48,771 nucleotides of DNA from assembly GCA_022925895.1 (NCBI GenBank), contig JAKSYS010000490.1, forward strand, positions 1 through 48,771. The letters are read 5' to 3'. Positions 21,316 to 32,402 of the stretch are shown here, one piece after another. A program made the position numbers and the translations under genes. Numbering within the stretch: position 1 is the stretch's first letter; each line of letters begins with the position of its first letter. The notes beneath the pieces were generated by a model. It worked only from the letters and a program-made list of their open reading frames with translations. It had not been told where the DNA came from and ran no database searches. This stretch comes from Fragilaria crotonensis. Its lineage: Eukaryota; Bacillariophyta; Fragilariophyceae; Fragilariales; Fragilariaceae.

Positions 21316-21490
21316 ACAACTTCAATACTGTGTATTTTGGCAATCTAAATTAGAATTTGTCACTTTTTTCCTCATCTAATTGTGTTGTAAAACACGTCAT
21401 TTGCAGCACGCTTGCCACTACACACAACCGTGAACAACCCATACCGTACACGTATTCCAAAAGTCCGACCAATTGGGAGGCACCCACTAG

Positions 21491-22448
21491 TATATAATAA
21501 ATAATAATCAACCTACAAAACCTGAGAGGATGCGTCCCCCCCCCAAATCGCTTTCAAGTAGAATCGTACTACATCTGTGTGTAGATTTTTTTTCTTCTCA
21601 GGAAGAACAAAGTTTTGTAGGTGTCATTTAACCTACAAAATGAACGATCAATTTTCTATACATTATATCGTAGTGTAACATCAGGATGACATTTTTCTGT
21701 CTGCGCCATCAACTGGTCACATACACTATACTAGATACTCGAGTACTCCAGTACCATGTACTATACCACAATGTACGGTACAAGCACCTGGCTGCATTAT
21801 TGTCGTAATTTGCAATTTGCAATCAACAGCATAAAAATACTCCAGTAGACCTACATGATCTATAATTGCCGAGCCCTTTGCCGAGTCCCAATTATTCCAA
21901 ATCCAATTCTCCTTAGATCTACTCCGTATGACATAGCTCATTCGAGCTGTGCCTGCAAAGGATCGATAACAATGAGATTGCGAAGCACCAGTATACAAGC
22001 ATTAATTCTATACGGATTACTACGTATCACCATACGTAGCAGTATACAGTACCTCCATTATTGAATTACAGTAGCTATTATTACAGTAGGTGCTAGTACT
22101 GGAGTACATTTTTCGAGTACGGAATGTAGCATGTACTGTATTACATGAAATATATCATATTTTTGTGGTATATTTGTACTCCAGTATTGAGTACAGCAAT
22201 TAAAGGGTTCATACAAATCGTGCCTCGCAGTCAGGCCAAGGCGGGTGAGCTGTTCCCATCCATCGAGTTTGGCCCGTATGTAATACATAGTACCGTCATA
22301 TTGTACCCATATTGTAGGTTCAATATGGCCTACAAAACGGAGTGTGAAGTAGAACTCAGTTGTGGAATGTTGTACTAGCGTACTTGTACCTACCGGTAGT
22401 AGTATGTCATATTTTGACCAATGAAAGAGTTCCAGTGTTTAGTACCTG
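21491..22448. other. intergenic DNA between the Helitron and a TIR element
   Basis: No gene is supported. Near 21510-21640 the word CCTACAAAA recurs in direct and inverted orientation (21511, 21614 inverted, 21633), possibly a small hairpin element. A C9 run lies at about 21538-21546. Several GTAC clusters occur at 21740-22200. Confidence 0.4.
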
Positions 22449-23181
22449 GTACCAGTTAAAAACCGCTTTGAACCAATAATTCGCTTTGAACCAATGAAGT
22501 GGTAATTTTTTTGGTTCCTACGCAAACATTTGGTAAAAAGTCATATTCGAGCATTTTTTGTATGGAGAACTTGTTCATTTTCTCATGATGAAGAATTACT
22601 CTACTTGTTTAAAAGCAAGCTTGAGTGATCTGTCTTACAGTGCATTGCACTGAGTTTTTGATTAGAATTGTTTGGGTTTGAGTTTTCCCACGTTGAGCAG
22701 GCCTCACTTTATATGCTACCTCACGGCGCTTTATATTTGTCAATGCTTGCGACATTTTTAGCTGCGCCTGAACTCTCGTACCGCGCCATGAAATCTACGT
22801 GATTAGTTTGGTAATCCATGAAATCTGGTGCTGTCACAATCACAATATGAACATACACGTTGCCAAGTGCGTAGCAGTAGAAATTTGTTTGGCGAGAAAA
22901 CATGTAGCGTGTGAAAAAAACTACGCGCCCACCTATTGATTTTACAATGTACGTTTATTTTTAATGTTCCGCATTGAACCAAAAGTCCACGAGGCCTTGA
23001 GAATGTTTGATAACTCAATGAATACTTAGTCCAGTACAAGAATGATTCATTTTCAGCATAAACGAGAACATTGAAAAGAATTCTTAACGCAACGGAAATG
23101 AAGCTGGAGGCCGCGTGAAACAGATATCCTTAGTCGGATCGTGCGGTAAATTATTGGTTCAAAGCGGTTTTTAACTGGTAC
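22449..23181. mobile_element. 733-bp non-autonomous element with perfect 33-bp terminal inverted repeats
   Basis: Positions 22449-22481 and 23149-23181 are exact reverse complements over 33 bp (outer end GTACCAGTTAAAAACCGC, inner end AACCAATAATT). The terminal GTAC is itself a palindrome, so a 2-bp TA (Tc1/mariner-like) or 4-bp duplication cannot be separated from the repeat. The motif CGCTTTGAACCAAT is repeated just inside the left arm (22482 onward). The interior has no transposase-like frame, so it is a MITE-type element depending on an enzyme elsewhere. Perfect arms indicate recent activity. Confidence 0.85.
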
Positions 23182-23825
23182 GTACACTACCAGTAACCAG
23201 TACTCATACTGGATCTCGTCTGTGAAGTTGTTCGATCATCCGGGTGTTTTTGAGTTGCTCGAGCTTCTTGGAGCCTCACAGTCGACGATACTCCATGGAT
23301 CTACGAAATCATAGCCAACCGTGGTGCGAACGCGATACCGTGTCGGAATGTTTCGGCGGCCACAAGAAGAAGAAATAGAACGCCTATCGCTTTGAATTGC
23401 ATAAAGTCTCGATAATCGAAGAAATAGTCCTATCTGGGACGGGAAGGTGGAGCCTGCATACCTTGATAAGAAAAGGGAGTGCTGTGAAGATTTGAACAAC
23501 ATCCACCTGATTACATTCGTACTGCCTCGAAATCCTTGCGGTTAGCTCCATCACCGTCTCTGTAAACAGAGTGTCTCATACCTCTACAATCTTCGCTGTC
23601 GTATTCTCCAGCGGCATCGTTACCGTATCAGCAGCCGGGGTTGTGAAGATTGATACTGGAACGATTTTTTATCGCGGACGGAATTTCCCTATTCGAGTAG
23701 CCTCGAATAAATCTATCTAATAGAGGAATTGGTCCAAATTCCTTGGTATTTTGCCCTTACTGCCAATACATATTCCGATTGTCTTGAACTCAACAACTGA
23801 ACACGGGTCACACGGGTTGCAAGTC
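23182..23825. other. upstream region of the RBBP6-like gene, no gene seen
   Basis: A minus-strand frame at 23236-23502 (88 codons) has no recognisable content and I do not call it. The rest is ordinary non-coding sequence and should contain the promoter of the downstream gene. Confidence 0.4.
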
Positions 23826-26134
23826 ATGTCTTCAACGATTCTTTACAAGTTCCGGAGCGGTACAACCTTCGAGGCGCTGCCTCTCCCAGGTACCGCCGCC
23901 CGACTCTTCGATGTCAAGAAAGGCATCGTTAAAGCCAAACGATTGGAATCTGGTATGGACTTTGAGCTCGAAGTTCACGATGCCACTACTAACCAACAGT
24001 ACGTCGATGAATCCATGCTCCTCCCCGCGGCACGCGCTTGATTGTCCACCGCGTTGGTGCCGCGCGTGGTCAGGGCTTCGTTGCACGCATGCAACGGGCC
24101 GAATCTGGAATGAACTCAAATGCACCAACCGAAGCCTCAATACCATCAGGTTATTACACCATTGAGAGCGCTGGTGGCGAGGAAGATGAATTTGTATCCA
24201 GCAGCCGAGGCGCGGACGAAAGGGAACTGGCTGCGCTCATGGCAGCAACCGAAACTCCACAAAACCCAGTAACCGGTATTAGGTCTGGAGGAGGAACCAC
24301 CAGTGGCTATCGTCCGGCAGGGAGTGGACCTCCACCCCAGGGTCGTCCCGGCGGAAACTTTCCTCCGCGGCAGCCGCAGAACTTTCGACCAAACGCCGAT
24401 CCGGAACTACGTTCCCAAGAGCAACAAGGCCTGCAGAAGAAGAGAGCAACCGGAATCCCACGAACCTTCCTTAACCTGTCCGCTCCGCCGATCACAGACG
24501 GCACCGGCGTTGACGGCGAGTCAGAAAATCTACCTAGATTGCAACCCAATGCTTTAGGCTTCGAGGAGTTGGTCAACCGTGGAGGAGGACAGTCAGAAAA
24601 CACGACAGGAACTAGGAGAGATTTGGATTACGCTCTTAAACTAACAGCTACCACAATTCCCGAACACTTGCAATGTGGAATTTGTCAATCTGTGGCCAAA
24701 AATGCAATGTTGCTGCCTTGGGATCTAGAGGGACGGACCGCATGCGAGACTTGTATTCGTGACGCCCTCACGCAGAATGGTTTCCGTTGTCCACTCACCG
24801 GAAATGAGGGCGTCAGCCCTGATGACTTGTTTCCAAATATGCCGCTGCGTAAGGCTGTGGACCACTTCGTTCAGGGTGTCATGGAGAAGATGGAAGATAT
24901 CGTGAAGCAGCAAGTTGACGAATCAGACCACGAAGATGAAATAGCGATATCCTCTAAAGACTTTGACGGTGATACGGGTGAGAAGGGAGTGATTGTATCA
25001 AAGAAAACGATCAAGGACCATCGGTCCAGACGGCAGGACGACGATGATCCTTTTGGTGGCGGAGACGATGACTTTGGTGGCGACGTCTTCGCGGTTGATG
25101 CACCAGAACTGAACGAGCCCGAGAAAGAGGACGAGAAATCGGTTCACCCGCTAGTTAGGAAATCTAACGACCACAAAAGTAGCAAGAACAATGGTTCTGC
25201 CGATGCCAGTCTTTCCCAGTCAGTCGAGAAAGCTGCAACAGACCAATCCGCCGACGCTGGCACTCCAAAGAAAGATAGCGAGAAGGAGCAAGTCAAAGAA
25301 GTCGCGCCAGCTCCTGACCGTCGCAAGCAGAGAGCTCTTCCAGCTGGATACGCTATGGGACCAGCTGGCGGAGCTGCGGCACCTCCGACCCCTACGGCGA
25401 TTGCAGCTGTTCGCCACGAGGATCCTCACGGAGGCGACTTTCGAGGGAGAGGCCGCGGCGGCAGAGGGTTGGAGCGCGGAGGATTCCGAGGTGGAGGTCG
25501 AGGGGCACCAGGAGGTCGATTCAGTGGTAGAGGCCGATTCGACGACCCTGACGGTGGACGCGGAGGGTACTATGGACGAGACCAAGGATTCCCCGTTGCA
25601 AATCGCAACCACGAGGTACGTGCTATTTTTGTTTATTCTGATGCCCAAATTCTGGTTGGATTTGAATCTTCAGTTTCCTCGTGGCGTCTGCTCGTGTTGC
25701 TGCCGAGACCTGCAAAGCCTACATGCGTCGATTGTTCAGCACTTGAAGGCACAAAATCAGTACATGTACATGTAACTATAGTTTGTTGACGTAGATTGAT
25801 TCTTGTCTAGTAAGCTCGCTAACGTTTGCGTGTTCTCCTATCCTCTTTTCTTGCACAGGGCTCAGCTAGCGTCGATGAAGACAGTCGTGGGACAAAGCGA
25901 TTGCGAAGCTACAGCGGCGAAGAGCAACAGTCGGACGATCGCCGCAATGGTCGAGATTACCGTGGCGGTGGTGATGATGATTGGGACGGTGTTCGTCAAT
26001 ATGATGGACGAGGTCCTCCTCCAGGCCGATTTGATGATCGCCGCCCTCCTCCAGGTAGATTCCGTGGGCGTGGTAGGGGAGGTGGGGCCCGAGGAGGTGG
26101 TGGCCGTGGAGGATATGGCCGTGGTCGCTACTAG
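23826..26134 (+). CDS. RBBP6/Mpe1-like protein: DWNN ubiquitin-like domain + RING/U-box + RG-rich tail
   Basis: RBBP6/Mpe1 proteins are subunits of the mRNA 3'-end cleavage and polyadenylation complex with E3-ligase features. MSSTILYKFRSG starts the DWNN ubiquitin-like domain (residues 1-80). A RING/U-box-like zinc or zinc-less finger follows at about 281-325 (CGICQSV, CETCIRDA, FRCPLTG), then an acidic stretch and two RG/RGG-rich segments (about 535-590 and at the C-terminus). Exons are 23826-25615 and 25859-26134 (phase-0 GT-AG intron, 243 bp), giving 688 aa if one base is restored. In the DWNN domain the frame breaks at a C4 run (24023-24026); adding one C makes homology continuous from MLLP to RGTRLIV. 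No intron fits there. The CCHC zinc knuckle usual between DWNN and RING is absent. Confidence 0.85.
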
Positions 26135-27257
26135 GAAGGCGTACTCTAGGCTTGTCGACTCTAAACTATGAAGTTGTCAGATGCAGACTGACAATAGCAA
26201 GCCAATAGGCCGGGATAGCGCGGGCAAAGTGCTTAACACTCTATCGATAAACTAAATATGAAATCTACTTGATGGCTACAACACTTGATAGTGCCAGCTC
26301 GAGCAATTATGCCAATCGGTTTTATTTTATGTCATTGTTGGTTGATGTTATGCGGGGTGCCATAAAAGTCAAATCAGGCTTAACGCGTTAACTCACGTAC
26401 TACTACGTTCACTTCCACCATATGCTGCACAGTTCATAGCTGGTCGAAAATGGTTACAGGGAGATGATGCTTTTAGTTGGATAGGCGGGCCATGGTATTC
26501 AGGTTTTATCTTCAGAGTAGTTGGAGTACGGTAGTTTATTTCTGATTTTGCAGGGGGGAAATACAATATCACATGTACTACAGTACTCCAGTACTTCTTA
26601 GCCACTTCACATACAGTATATAATGAAACTGCTCCGTATGACATCACATACCAGGTACTGTATAGTACTACTAGGCTACTAGCTACTACATCAATGCTGG
26701 TCAAAATCCGGACATCCGCTATCATACGAGACCTATGATTTTAGTGACTGACGTGGGCAGTCCCAGAAACAAACGGGGTGCATTGTTCTGGTCAGGTGGA
26801 GAAATGACACCACGAATGTGATGTGAATGCATCAGAAAATTTGGCTGCTGTGCTCGTGATGCCATGTGTCTACCAGTGCCTGGTACCTGTTGGAACGGTA
26901 CGCTGGTACTAGTACTCCATCATTCAGCCGGAAGACACATACTCTGAACTCTGAGTAGTTGTAGTACCTGGCATACAAGTACGACTCCAAGCATGGCGTA
27001 GGACTATGCTGATTGAGTATCGTATGCATACCAGGTACTTGTATCAAGTATGTATCATATGCGCATAGTTGTGCCTCGAGGTGAATAAAAAGCCCAGACA
27101 CATACACATAAATCGTCATTCCAACGACGCATCCACTGCAGCATCGAAGAAACACGGAGCAAAGTCCCGACTATCTGTGTACCATTGTTAACACGAGCTG
27201 AGTTACGATTATTAGACACATTCCTATTACTGTGATTGAATAAACACATTGTCCGCC
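26135..27257. other. intergenic DNA, no gene seen
   Basis: Non-coding, with GTAC clusters (about 26570-26690 and 26880-27060). It holds the 3' end of the RBBP6-like gene and the promoter of the TerC gene. No reading frame has recognisable content. Confidence 0.45.
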
Positions 27258-28470
27258 ATGGCGCTTCGAAGATTGAATGTGTCCTTGGTTGTTGGCATGT
27301 TGACACTTTTGGGCAACACCAAAGCGTTTGCCCCAATAGTCTCAAGACGGCCCAGCCCGAGCGACTTGGTTCGACACACCAGTTGGAGTAAATCTAATCC
27401 TACACTTTACGAATTTCACCTTCGCACACAGATTGAGGATTCGACAGTGGGTGAAAACAAACGACCTCCTTCGTTCCTGGAACCTGGCGGATTACCCACA
27501 GTCGCATTTGCGCCAGATGCAGAACTTGACACCATGTACGACGAGGCAATTAAAAGAACCGTGTTGTGGGTTGCACTGGCGGGAGCCTTTGGAGCTTGTA
27601 TATGGGCTTTTGTTGATTCTAACCTGGGAGAGGAATTCTTTGCTGGATACCTTGTGGAGCAGAGCCTATCTGTGGACAATCTGTTCGTCTTTCTGCTACT
27701 CTTTGATTTCTTCAAAATACCTATTCAAGCCCAGGATAAAGTACTCAACTGGGGTATTTATGGTGCTATTGTGATGAGAGCTATTATGATTGGTCTTGGA
27801 GTGGCGGCAATCGAACACTTTCGGCCGATCCTCCTTGTTTTCGCTGCTATCCTGGTGTATAGTTCAGGTAAAATTCTGTTCGAAGGCGACGATGAGGAGG
27901 AGGAGGACATGAGTGAGAATACGATTGTCAAGTTTTCGAAAAAGCTCATTGAAAGTACGGACCAATTCGAGGGGGACAATTTCTTCACGCTTGTGGACGG
28001 CATCAAGAAGGCGACCCCACTTCTTCTATGCATGATCGCCGTTGAAATTAGCGACGTTGTTTTCGCAGTGGACAGCATTCCTGCTGTATTCGGAGTGACG
28101 GAGGTAAGCTCCCACCTAGATCTAGCTCGTCTGTGCTCAGTACTCGCTTCGTCGTCATCGTTCACGAGACCGAACTCACAATTGCTCTCACATTCATTCT
28201 CAGAATCCATACATCGTTTTCTCGTCCAACATGTTCGCAATCATGGGACTTCGGAGTTTATACACTATTCTGTCCAAAGCTGCAACTGACCTCAAATATT
28301 TGGAACCGGCAGTAGCGGTTGTTCTTGGATTCATCGGCTGTAAAATGATTGCAGAATATTTTGGTTACCATATGCCAACGGAAGTGGCTTTGGCCGTAGT
28401 CGCTTCGTTCTTGGGAACCGGCATTGGTGCATCAATACTGGAGAAACGACCAGGCGTCGAAGACGCATAG
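27258..28470 (+). CDS. TerC/Alx-family integral membrane protein, plastid precursor
   Basis: TerC proteins are multi-pass membrane proteins; bacterial Alx/TerC members handle manganese, and the plant homologue is needed for thylakoid biogenesis. Exons 27258-28103 and 28204-28470 (100-bp GT-AG intron, phase 0) give 370 aa. The start is in a good context (GCCATGG). Residues 1-23 are a signal peptide ending TKAFAP (Phe24 at +1), so plastid import is expected. Several hydrophobic helices follow. The two family motifs are EQSLSVDNLFVF (about 134-145) and EISDVVFAVDSIPAVFGV (about 263-280), carrying the conserved acidic pairs, and GLRSLY after the intron. An acidic loop DDEEEEDMSE lies between the halves. 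Localisation to thylakoid or inner envelope is inference. Confidence 0.93.
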
Positions 28471-28659
28471 CTGCTAATATAACTAATACCGTGATGAACT
28501 TGGATTGCTTCAGTATGGTCTACCATTGACGTAGCAGATGTTTCAGTATGGAGTAGTACATTTTTTCCGTGCTACAACAGGGTCTACCATGTTACATATT
28601 CTGTAATACGAGTACTTAAGCATCCGCTTTTCAAAAGACACCCACCAGTCTGCGCCACT

Positions 28660-29413
28660 TTACAGAATAGTGCAGGCACATCCTTGGGAGGCCGTAGCTG
28701 TACCAGTTCTTCCAGGTGAGATGGAGCTTCCGCCAGCCGACTGAGTGGTATTTACGTGACGAAGGTGCTTTTCAGAGGCAACGGGTAAAACAACTGGTCT
28801 GATCGAAACATTGATGGGAGTGGGATGCGTCTTGAAAACTGGAATCTGGCAATCTTCCAAAGATCGCGCATCCGGGGTGAGAATTCCCTTGCCCATGCAT
28901 ATCAGCCTCAGCCGTTCGCCACCAGAGCAGCTGGGTAAATCTGCAAATAACAAGTAAAGGAAGAGTTGTAGAGGGAGAGTGAGCCACACTCTAAACTCCA
29001 AATACCGTCCAGTGTAATATAAAATGCGGGTACTTACCTGCCGGCCACACAGAAAGTAAAGCACGCTTGACTTCTCCCACTGTATCCGCAGGCTTGCATT
29101 CGATTGTAACCGCGAGACCATCGCGATTCGCGAAAACGAAACGGAGCGTGACCTTGTTGGGATCATATTTGTAGGGAGGTCGTTTCCTGCCAGAAGTAGT
29201 CAAAACTGGTGGCGGAGTTGACGGAGTTGGCGGGGTTGACGGAGTTGGCGGAGTCGCGTCGTGTTCCATTTCAGCGTTTGGAGCGTCGGGAGTCGGCTGT
29301 GGTTCTTCGTGTGAAGTCTTGGGAGATACGTCGACAGCAGTGCTTGATTCTGAGGTTTCAGTTCGAAGATCATCCGGCTTGTCACTGGTTATAACATTGA
29401 TTTCTTCCATCAT
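28660..29413 (-). CDS. UBL3/MUB-type membrane-anchored ubiquitin-fold protein with CaaX box
   Basis: MUB/UBL3 proteins are ubiquitin folds anchored to the plasma membrane by a prenyl group; in plants they dock certain E2 enzymes and in animals they affect sorting into vesicles. Exons 29038-29413 and 28660-28940 (97-bp GT-AG intron, phase 1) give 218 aa. An acidic, Pro/Thr-rich N-terminus has a TPPTPSTPPTPSTPP repeat (about 54-68). The ubiquitin-like domain runs from VTLRFVFANRD to INVSIRPV (about 87-175). The C-terminus is GCACTIL: the CaaX Cys with Leu at the last position predicts geranylgeranylation, and a second Cys two residues before could be palmitoylated. The long N-terminal extension is unusual for the family. 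Start is the first of two adjacent Met. Confidence 0.85.
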
Positions 29414-30624
29414 TGTGTTGTTGTTGATTGCGGCGTCTAAGTCTCGTCACTCGAGAATATAGTGATGCGTACAGCACACCCAGTCCCGTACAATACTCGC
29501 TTGAGAAAGATTGAAAAGATCGACAATGACTGTAGAAAGTCGACACTTGTTAACACCGGCTAATCCAAGTCGTTGAGAATGAAGAGAGCGACTGAGTTGC
29601 AGGCTCAGCAGGAAGGTCTCAATGGCTAGACTCACGACACGAACGATTGCGGGGATGGGTCACTCACTCAGTCACTCACTCGTCGTTGTCGTGGAATCGA
29701 ATCGATGCTCTGAGGGCGAATAGTCTGTAGTCTCTGTGGAGTTCGGAGTACGATGTAGCAGTACAATAGTCTGTTGTGGAGTCTGGAGTAGCAGTACAGT
29801 AGTGCAAATTCAGGACAGGTAAAAAAAATACTACAGTACCTACACTCTGCACATGCTACAGTATCGTACTGTAGTACTATCATTACATATGCGGTCGGTG
29901 GCCTACAGAGCTCGTACAATCGTAATCCGTTTGTGAAGCATCAAGCATCATATATTCATACGATCATACGGCTACTACCAGGTAGTAGGGCGCCCGTGTC
30001 CCTGGTACGGAAACTACCGTTGGCGGGTACAAGCACATCCGCCAGCATCCTGTAAGATGTAAGACCAGGTACAATTGTACAGGGGGTATTATGGTATGCA
30101 TTTATCGTCTAAAATCGAGGACAAGAATGCTGTGAGCTGTGAACATGAGAGCAATTGGACCACATGCTGAAGAAACTCTCGGAGTACTACCAGTAGTAGT
30201 AGTAGAAGTTACTGGAGTACTGGAGTGCTCGTTGGTGCGGCGTATCGGAGCGGGATGCGTGTTCAAAGACCTCGTTTGGTTGTTTTGTTCTCCGATAGAT
30301 ATATCGATATATCATTACGACCTCGTATATCTCATACACGTATAATACCGAGCACATATACGACAATACGACACATTGTTTTAATCTATATAAATATGTG
30401 TAATTAAACACTGTACAATAACACTTCCTTCGTTTTTAGTACCGGTAGACCTACCCAGTCTAAAAAAGTAGGACGAAACACATCGCAATTTTCCCACCCT
30501 CCGAGTCACGTCGACTGCGAACACAATTCCCTCCGGCAATCCTCGTTATGGTCGAAACAAACCACAAACAACATCATTTGGCGCTCCTTCATTGAATCGC
30601 TTGCTTGTGGTCCATTAAAGTACC
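29414..30624. other. intergenic DNA between divergent genes
   Basis: This 1.2 kb separates the starts of the UBL3-type gene (minus) and the membrane-protein gene (plus). It contains repetitive TAG/AGT stretches (30185-30205), GTAC clusters (29745-29880, 29990-30080) and an AT-rich ATATATCGATATAT palindrome (about 30298-30311). No gene is supported. Confidence 0.45.
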
Positions 30625-31584
30625 ATGACGTTCCTGGATTCCGGCGACGGATCCACCGTCAACGACACGACTGGCTTCACACTGGCATACGCCATTCTCT
30701 CCGTCGCATCCTTCATCAGCGTCGCCCAGGAATCTGGGAGACCTCTCGAAAGCATTATCTCTACGATCGATACTCTTTAAAGATTCTTTCCCTGGGCCTC
30801 CTTTGTGCAGAGCTTGGAGAATGCAACACTGTCGTACGATGTATCCGGAGGGACCGTAAACAAGTCGTGGGCAAGCATCATCTATGCCTTGCAAGCGACC
30901 GTCCCCGCCAGTCTGCTGCTCAGTACGTTTGATGTTACATATTCCATTCACAAGACGCGATCCATCTTATTCTGCGGCATTGTGGATGGTCACACCTGCT
31001 CCAAGAACCCGACAATATCTATGCTTCTTAAAATGGCGATGCGGCTCTTGTCACTGGGTCTATTTGGCATCGGGATCGCTGTCAATTTTGATTTAGTGAA
31101 ACCCAACAATCCCCTTGCAGGTCGGATTGGATGGTATTATTTGGTGACAGAACCATGGGCCCCTGATTCGTTGCATGTTCTGTTGGGCATTTTACCGGTT
31201 GGGATTTCATCCATGGCAAGCTTCTATTTCAGTGTTGCCTTGTGGAAGTATGGAACTTCGTACTCAATGGTCGTACATGCGTCACCCTGTAATCCATGGT
31301 TCTCTCCTTTCTTCGGAACTATTGCACTAATGGGATCACAGTGGTTTGATGAGAAGTGGTTCCTTTTGCTAAGCAATTTGGGAACTTTTGTGTACGTCGA
31401 ATCAATCCTCTTGTTGTTCATGGAAGTTAACAAAGACATGGAAGCAACAACCGATTTGGTTCATTTTCTAGAAGAGATCGGAGGACGGCGGGGACACGCC
31501 CAGCAAATACAGGTAAATTCAGGTGCCATCGGCGATGGCGTTGAAGAGAAGAAAGAAGAAATTGGGGATTCAGAGGCGCAGTAG
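30625..31584 (+). CDS. multi-pass membrane protein, unrecognised; 5' end uncertain
   Basis: The main frame runs to the TAG at 31582-31584. Upstream, an ATG at 30625 opens the same frame (MTFLDSGDGSTVNDTT and a hydrophobic stretch FTLAYAILSVASFIS) but meets TAA at 30778-30780. A pyrimidine-rich tract with TTTGTGCAG ends at 30810. The only GT upstream within reach is 30721 (GTCGCC), so a 90-bp phase-0 intron (30721-30810) would remove the stop, though the donor is poor. With that the protein is 289 aa. Hydrophobic segments include the N-terminal one and about residues 130-150, 175-205 and 230-255; the C-terminus is acidic/basic and soluble. I do not recognise the family. The open frame beyond 30811 is convincing; the start is not. 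Confidence 0.55.
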
Positions 31585-32402
31585 ATGAAGGTAGCTCCAG
31601 ACACTTTGGATGAAAAATACGCGTTGTTACTACCCCAGTGGAGGGCGTGGCGTCGATTTCTTCAATTTATGAAGTCAACTACTCCATGTATCCTTCTACT
31701 TTGCATTTCTAAGTTCTGTGAAGTTCGCACTCGCTCAAAGCTGTACCCTCGTTTGACATGATCGTGAGTATTAGCATTTACTGCAAGCTGATGACGGTTC
31801 GAGATTTCTCCTGCACGAACGAATGCAAAATGCAATACATGTACTCCCGTCTCTGGAGTACATGATGATTTTTGGACACGGCGAAATGGCCCACCCTTTT
31901 TCAACTGCATTCTTCCCGCTACATTCTCGTACCGTGTAAAGGATCGATCGTGTACTATCGCTTCCTTCCGACATCACTGTACCAGTACCTGCAATCAGAA
32001 TACTGTTATTAGGAAAATGAATGCACAATGGTAGATCCTTTCCCGTGAATTACAACAGTACAGTAGTACAGTACTGTAATTACATTCTGGCTACTTAGTA
32101 CTAGTACTAGTAGTAGTACTAGGGGTGTGGATTATCATTGAAGTTGACACGGCGCTTCACGGGCGAGGTATAGGAAAATGCCGCGCACAAAACCCTATCG
32201 AAGCGACGTAGACAGCTCGGAATATGGATGACCGTTAGCCCGGAGCATCTGCCAATGTCGAGATGTCGGGGCGCGGACACTGCGCATACAGTTGGCACGA
32301 AACCGACCAAGCGGAAACTTTCCATTTTTTCCATTTTTGAGTGCGCAAACTCGCGGCCCTTGACACGGCAATCGATAGGAAGGGCATCGATTGTCACTTG
32401 CC
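31585..32402. other. intergenic DNA, no gene seen
   Basis: No reading frame with recognisable content. A TACTAG/TAG microsatellite-like run lies at about 32090-32118, with GTAC clusters at 31975-32075. Confidence 0.45.

Larger units (their letters stand above)
16195..21490 (+). mobile_element. Helitron rolling-circle transposon (autonomous type, frames interrupted)
   Basis: The element carries a Rep/helicase gene with the HUH nuclease and PIF1-type helicase that define Helitrons. A candidate 3' terminus is CTAG at 21487-21490 followed by T, which fits the CTRR|T rule, but the stem-loop expected just upstream is weak. The 5' TC terminus lies somewhere left of 16195 and could not be fixed. No RPA or endonuclease domain is attached. 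Repeat copies in the N-terminal array are nearly identical, which suggests recent expansion. See the separate gene and repeat entries. Confidence 0.85.

Noticed and set aside
21440..21490. Full Helitron 3' terminus with hairpin
   Set aside because: CTAG|T is present but the upstream stem is only an 8-bp palindrome without loop, so the end is given as a candidate, not as a feature of its own.
23236..23502. 88-codon minus-strand frame before the RBBP6-like gene
   Set aside because: No domain, no homology and location in the expected promoter region.
24000..24069. Candidate 70-bp intron in the DWNN region
   Set aside because: It would delete conserved DWNN residues and the joined frame meets a stop; a missing C explains the break better.
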